Assembly: GCA_017519415.1 (NCBI GenBank)
Contig: JAFWSI010000070.1
Location: 62,001 to 126,000 of the forward strand
From: Ruminococcus sp.
GTDB taxonomy: Bacteria > Bacillota > Clostridia > Oscillospirales > Ruminococcaceae
Direction of reading: 5' to 3'
Length of the DNA: 64,000 nt
Below are positions 61,520 to 64,000 of this stretch, one piece after another. Below the pieces are notes generated by a model, which saw only the letters and a list, made by a program, of their open reading frames with translations, was not told where the DNA came from and did not search any database. Numbering within the stretch: the stretch's first letter is position 1; each line of letters begins with the position of its first letter. Position numbers and translations under genes: made by a program.

Positions 61520-62437
61520 ATGGGAAAGGTTTCCGTTGCAGAAATTAAAGAACTCATGAAGTCCACAGGCGTTGGCATGATGGACTGCAAGAAGGCTCTC
61601 GAAGAGAACGATGGAGATATGGACAAGGCTATCGAGTTCCTCAGAGAAAAAGGACTTGCCACACAGGCAAAGAAGAGCGGCAGAGCTGCTGCCGAGGGTG
61701 TCGTTACAGCTGTTGTAAAGGGTGAAGTAGGCGTTCTTCTCGAAGTTAACACAGAGACAGACTTCGCTGCTAACACAGACGACATCAGAAACTTTGTTGC
61801 AAATGTTGCAAATACTATCATTGAAAAGAACCCCGCTGACGTTGAGGCTCTCAAGGAGATGCAGATCAGCGGCGGCAGCAATACAGTAGGTGAAGTTCTT
61901 ACAGAGCTTGCAGGCATGAAGATTCGTGAGAACATCGTTATCCGCCGTTTCGTAAGACTTGAGGGCAAGCTCGCTTCCTATATCCACAATGGCGGAAGCA
62001 TCGGCGTTCTTGTGAAGATGGATACAGATCTTTCAGCTGATCAGGTCGCTGTTATAGGTAAGGACGTAGCAATGCAGTCTGCTGCTCTTAATGCTGCGTA
62101 CCTCTGCCGCGAGCAGGTTCCCGCTGAGGTGCTTGAGAAGGAGAAGGAGATCATGATGGCTCAGATGGCCGAGGATCCCAAGATGGCTTCCAAGCCCGAG
62201 CAGGTACGCGCCAAGATCGTTGAGGGCAAGGTAGGCAAGTACTATACAGAGAACTGCCTCCTCGAGCAGGCATTCGTAAAGGACGACAAGCTCTCTGTTC
62301 AGGGCTATGTTGATGCTGAGGCCAAGAAGCTCGGTGGTTCTGTCAAGATAACAGATGTTGTCCGCTATGAGCGCGGCGAGGGTGTTGAGAAAAAGGAAGA
62401 CAACCTTGCTGACGAGATCGCAAAGATGATAAAGTAA
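61520..62437 (+). CDS. tsf: Translation elongation factor Ts
   Basis: 305 residues. N-terminal VAEIKELMKSTGVGMMDCKKALEENDGDMDKAIEFLREKG, then TDFAANTDDIRNF (EF-Tu contact TDF) and the C-terminal VDAEAKKLGGSVKITDVVRYERGEG. Exchanges GDP for GTP on EF-Tu. Ribosome site TAGGAGG. Confidence 0.98.
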   Translation: MGKVSVAEIKELMKSTGVGMMDCKKALEENDGDMDKAIEFLREKGLATQAKKSGRAAAEGVVTAVVKGEVGVLLEVNTETDFAANTDDIRNFVANVANTIIEKNPADVEALKEMQISGGSNTVGEVLTELAGMKIRENIVIRRFVRLEGKLASYIHNGGSIGVLVKMDTDLSADQVAVIGKDVAMQSAALNAAYLCREQVPAEVLEKEKEIMMAQMAEDPKMASKPEQVRAKIVEGKVGKYYTENCLLEQAFVKDDKLSVQGYVDAEAKKLGGSVKITDVVRYERGEGVEKKEDNLADEIAKMIK

Positions 62438-62449
62438 ATAATAAACTAT

Positions 62450-62479
62450 AAGGCAGCGGCTTTAAAGCTGCTGCCTTTT
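62450..62479 (+). terminator. Terminator of tsf
   Basis: AAGGCAGCgGCTTT / AAAGCtGCTGCCTT (one G-U pair) followed by TTCTTAATTTT. Confidence 0.88.
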
Positions 62480-62502
62480 CTTAATTTTAGGGGGGGCTTA
62501 AT

Positions 62503-63201
62503 ATGAAAATAAGTAAAGGTCTGAGAATTGCATTTGTACTGATACTTATGGGCGTGCTCGTTGCTGTTGCAAGCGCAAAGGACGTCATGATGTTCCTTAA
62601 GGGCGATACCCTTGATTTCAATCGTTCTTCCATCACCGATTATGATAAGGAGAAAATGATAAAGGGCGAGATAAGCAGTTTTTACGGACAGTTTGCGATA
62701 ATGACCGAGACCGAGAAGAGGTTTGGTGTTACTACCAGCAAGTCTGAGACAAAGTTCTATCTTGTGGGAATAAACGATACTGCAACAAATAAGAAGGTAT
62801 TCGAGGATTATGACGATAACGAGGCTTACGATGAGAAATTCGTCGTTGTAATAGCAGCTCACTCGGCAGATCTTCAGGCAAAGCTTGACAAGAATATCGA
62901 AGGATGGCAGGCGCTTCTCAACGGCGAGACCGAGACAATACCTGCGGGAGTTCCCTTTGAAGGAAAGCTCTGGAAGCAGCCCAAGGATTCAAAGTATATC
63001 ACATACAGGGATGATTTCCTCAAGGACGCCGGCTTTGCGGCAAATGAGGTCGCGAAGCTCAGGATAGTTGATAACAAGGTAACGTTAAGCTCGGTAATCG
63101 TTGCAGGTATCGGAGCGTTAACTGCTGTTATCGGCATACTGGTGCTTGTTATCGGTTTCCTTTCGACCCGTAAAAAGAATGACAGCGTTGATTTTTATTG
63201 A
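62503..63201 (+). CDS. Membrane protein with external domain, function unknown
   Basis: 232 residues. One N-terminal membrane helix (GLRIAFVLILMGVLVAVASA), a 170-residue domain rich in charged residues (ITDYDKEKMIKGEISSFYGQFAI, TKFYLVGINDTATN), and a C-terminal helix (VIVAGIGALTAVIGILVLVIGFLS) with a positive RKK tail. Two-helix hairpin topology places the middle domain outside. I do not recognise the family beyond similar unnamed Clostridia proteins. Single gene between two terminators. Confidence 0.8.
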   Translation: MKISKGLRIAFVLILMGVLVAVASAKDVMMFLKGDTLDFNRSSITDYDKEKMIKGEISSFYGQFAIMTETEKRFGVTTSKSETKFYLVGINDTATNKKVFEDYDDNEAYDEKFVVVIAAHSADLQAKLDKNIEGWQALLNGETETIPAGVPFEGKLWKQPKDSKYITYRDDFLKDAGFAANEVAKLRIVDNKVTLSSVIVAGIGALTAVIGILVLVIGFLSTRKKNDSVDFY

Positions 63202-63272
63202 TGCTCTCAAATATTGACGAGGGCTGCCGAAAAGTGCCGGAAATAAAATAAATATACAATTTTTCCACATTG

Positions 63273-63319
63273 ATACGCCTGTATTATTGTCAGATGTTAC
63301 AATAATACAGGCGTATTTT
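63273..63319 (+). terminator. Strong terminator
   Basis: 18-bp perfect stem starting ATACGCCTGTATTATTGT with an 8-nt loop and TTTT. Confidence 0.93.
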
Positions 63320-63333
63320 CGTAAGGTTTTCCC

Positions 63334-63362
63334 TTGCAGTTGCTGACGAAATATGTTATAAT
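63334..63362 (+). promoter_or_regulatory. Sigma-A promoter of moxR gene
   Basis: TTGCAG, 17 nt, TATAAT (63357-63362), 42 nt before the ATG. Confidence 0.75.
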
Positions 63363-63404
63363 GATTTTAACTGGATATTATGATCTGAAAATGAGGTATA
63401 TTAA

Positions 63405-64000
63405 ATGAACAGTAATATAAATCGCCTTGCCGATTCGGTGGGCAGGGTAATAGTAGGGAAGAAGGATACGGTTATCCGTCTTATAGCTGCTATGCTCTGC
63501 GAGGGACACGTTCTGCTTGAGGACGTTCCCGGAGTCGGAAAAACCCAGCTTATAACGGCGCTTTCCCGCTCTATAGGCGGTAAATTCAACAGAATACAGC
63601 TTACACCTGACGTTATGCCGTCGGATATAGCAGGCTTTACCATGATGGATTCAAAGGCAAATGAATTTGTGTACCGCGACGGTGCGGTAATGTGTAATTT
63701 TCTTCTTGCAGATGAGATAAACCGTGCTTCTCCGAAGGTGCAGTCGGCTCTCCTTGAAGCTATGGAGGAACGTCAGATAAGCCTTGACGGCGTTACTCAC
63801 AGGCTTCCGAGGCCGTTTCTTGTACTGGCAACGCAGAATCCCGTTGAGACCTATGGTACCTTTCATCTTCCCGAGGCTCAGATGGACAGATTCTTTATGA
63901 AGCTGTCAATGGGCTATCCTTCGCTGGAGGAGGAAATGAGCATTCTTGACAGGACTGAAAGGCATAATCCCATCAACAACATAACAGAGCCTGTTATGAG
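63405..64000 (+). CDS. MoxR-family AAA+ ATPase, 3' end outside window
   Basis: 198 residues are visible and the frame is open to the right edge. Walker A EDVPGVGKTQL, Walker B CNFLLADEINRASPKVQSALLEAMEE, sensor 1 LATQNPVETYGTFHLPEAQMDRF. MoxR ATPases act as chaperones, often with a DUF58 and a von Willebrand A domain protein encoded next, and these genes are expected just beyond the window. Start at the ATG preceded by ATGAGG. Confidence 0.92.
   Translation, partial: MNSNINRLADSVGRVIVGKKDTVIRLIAAMLCEGHVLLEDVPGVGKTQLITALSRSIGGKFNRIQLTPDVMPSDIAGFTMMDSKANEFVYRDGAVMCNFLLADEINRASPKVQSALLEAMEERQISLDGVTHRLPRPFLVLATQNPVETYGTFHLPEAQMDRFFMKLSMGYPSLEEEMSILDRTERHNPINNITEPVM

Overview
The window looks like a chromosomal segment from an anaerobic gut or rumen Clostridia, most like Ruminococcus or a relative in Oscillospiraceae. 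The reasons are AraR/AraA arabinose genes, AddAB recombination genes, a type III glutamine synthetase, an ammonium channel fused to PII, a [FeFe]-hydrogenase maturase (HydG), ferredoxin-dependent 2-oxoacid oxidoreductase, clear sigma-A promoters and strong AGGAGG-type ribosome binding sites. No rRNA, phage, transposase or CRISPR array was seen. The genus call is inference.

Layout. 1-4.9 kb: arabinose use (araR cut by the window edge, an AraC-type regulator, a FGGY kinase, araA) with two AraR-like operators. 5.1-10.9 kb: addB-addA. 10.9-12.8 kb (minus): a structured RNA with terminator, a coiled-coil protein and a MORN-repeat protein. 13.0-21.4 kb: two divergent operons. The plus strand makes phosphonates (a fused nucleotidyltransferase/cytidylyltransferase/PEP mutase, then phosphonopyruvate decarboxylase). 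The minus strand has five tightly overlapping genes: acyltransferase, acyl-adenylating ligase, B12-binding radical SAM enzyme, CDP-alcohol phosphotransferase and a NlpC/P60-like protein. Together they suggest a phosphonate-headed lipid or glycan.

21.6-35.7 kb is a sulfur region: a sulfonate-type ABC transporter, a SAM methyltransferase, mccB, mccA, a LysR regulator, a four-subunit 2-oxoacid:ferredoxin oxidoreductase, a phenylacetate-CoA ligase-like enzyme, an aminotransferase and luxS. Four promoters here share one architecture: dyad TAT-N8-ATA, about 10 nt, TGGACA or TTGACA, 17 nt, TATAAT. Two transcripts begin with unannotated cysteine-containing leader peptides. One of these is followed by a complete trp-style attenuator whose alternative stems can be read directly.

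35.8-53.4 kb is nitrogen metabolism: minus-strand amtB-PII, pyrG, glnN and plus-strand gltB, gltD, a divergent glutamine synthetase paralogue, an ANTAR-domain regulator, purF, a GNAT enzyme and asnB. Short hairpins with six-base A..G.. loops overlap terminator arms in front of amtB, pyrG-glnN and gltB, which fits control by the ANTAR protein encoded in the same block.

53.4-64 kb: tRNA-Leu with a broken tandem copy, two small minus-strand genes, a hydrogenase-maturation operon (TM1266-like regulator, flavin-binding protein, hydG) behind an unexplained structured leader, glycogen phosphorylase, a 53-residue PQTGD-plus-membrane microprotein, a YlmC/YmxH-like gene, rpsB-tsf with a structured leader, a membrane protein, and the start of a MoxR ATPase cut by the right edge.
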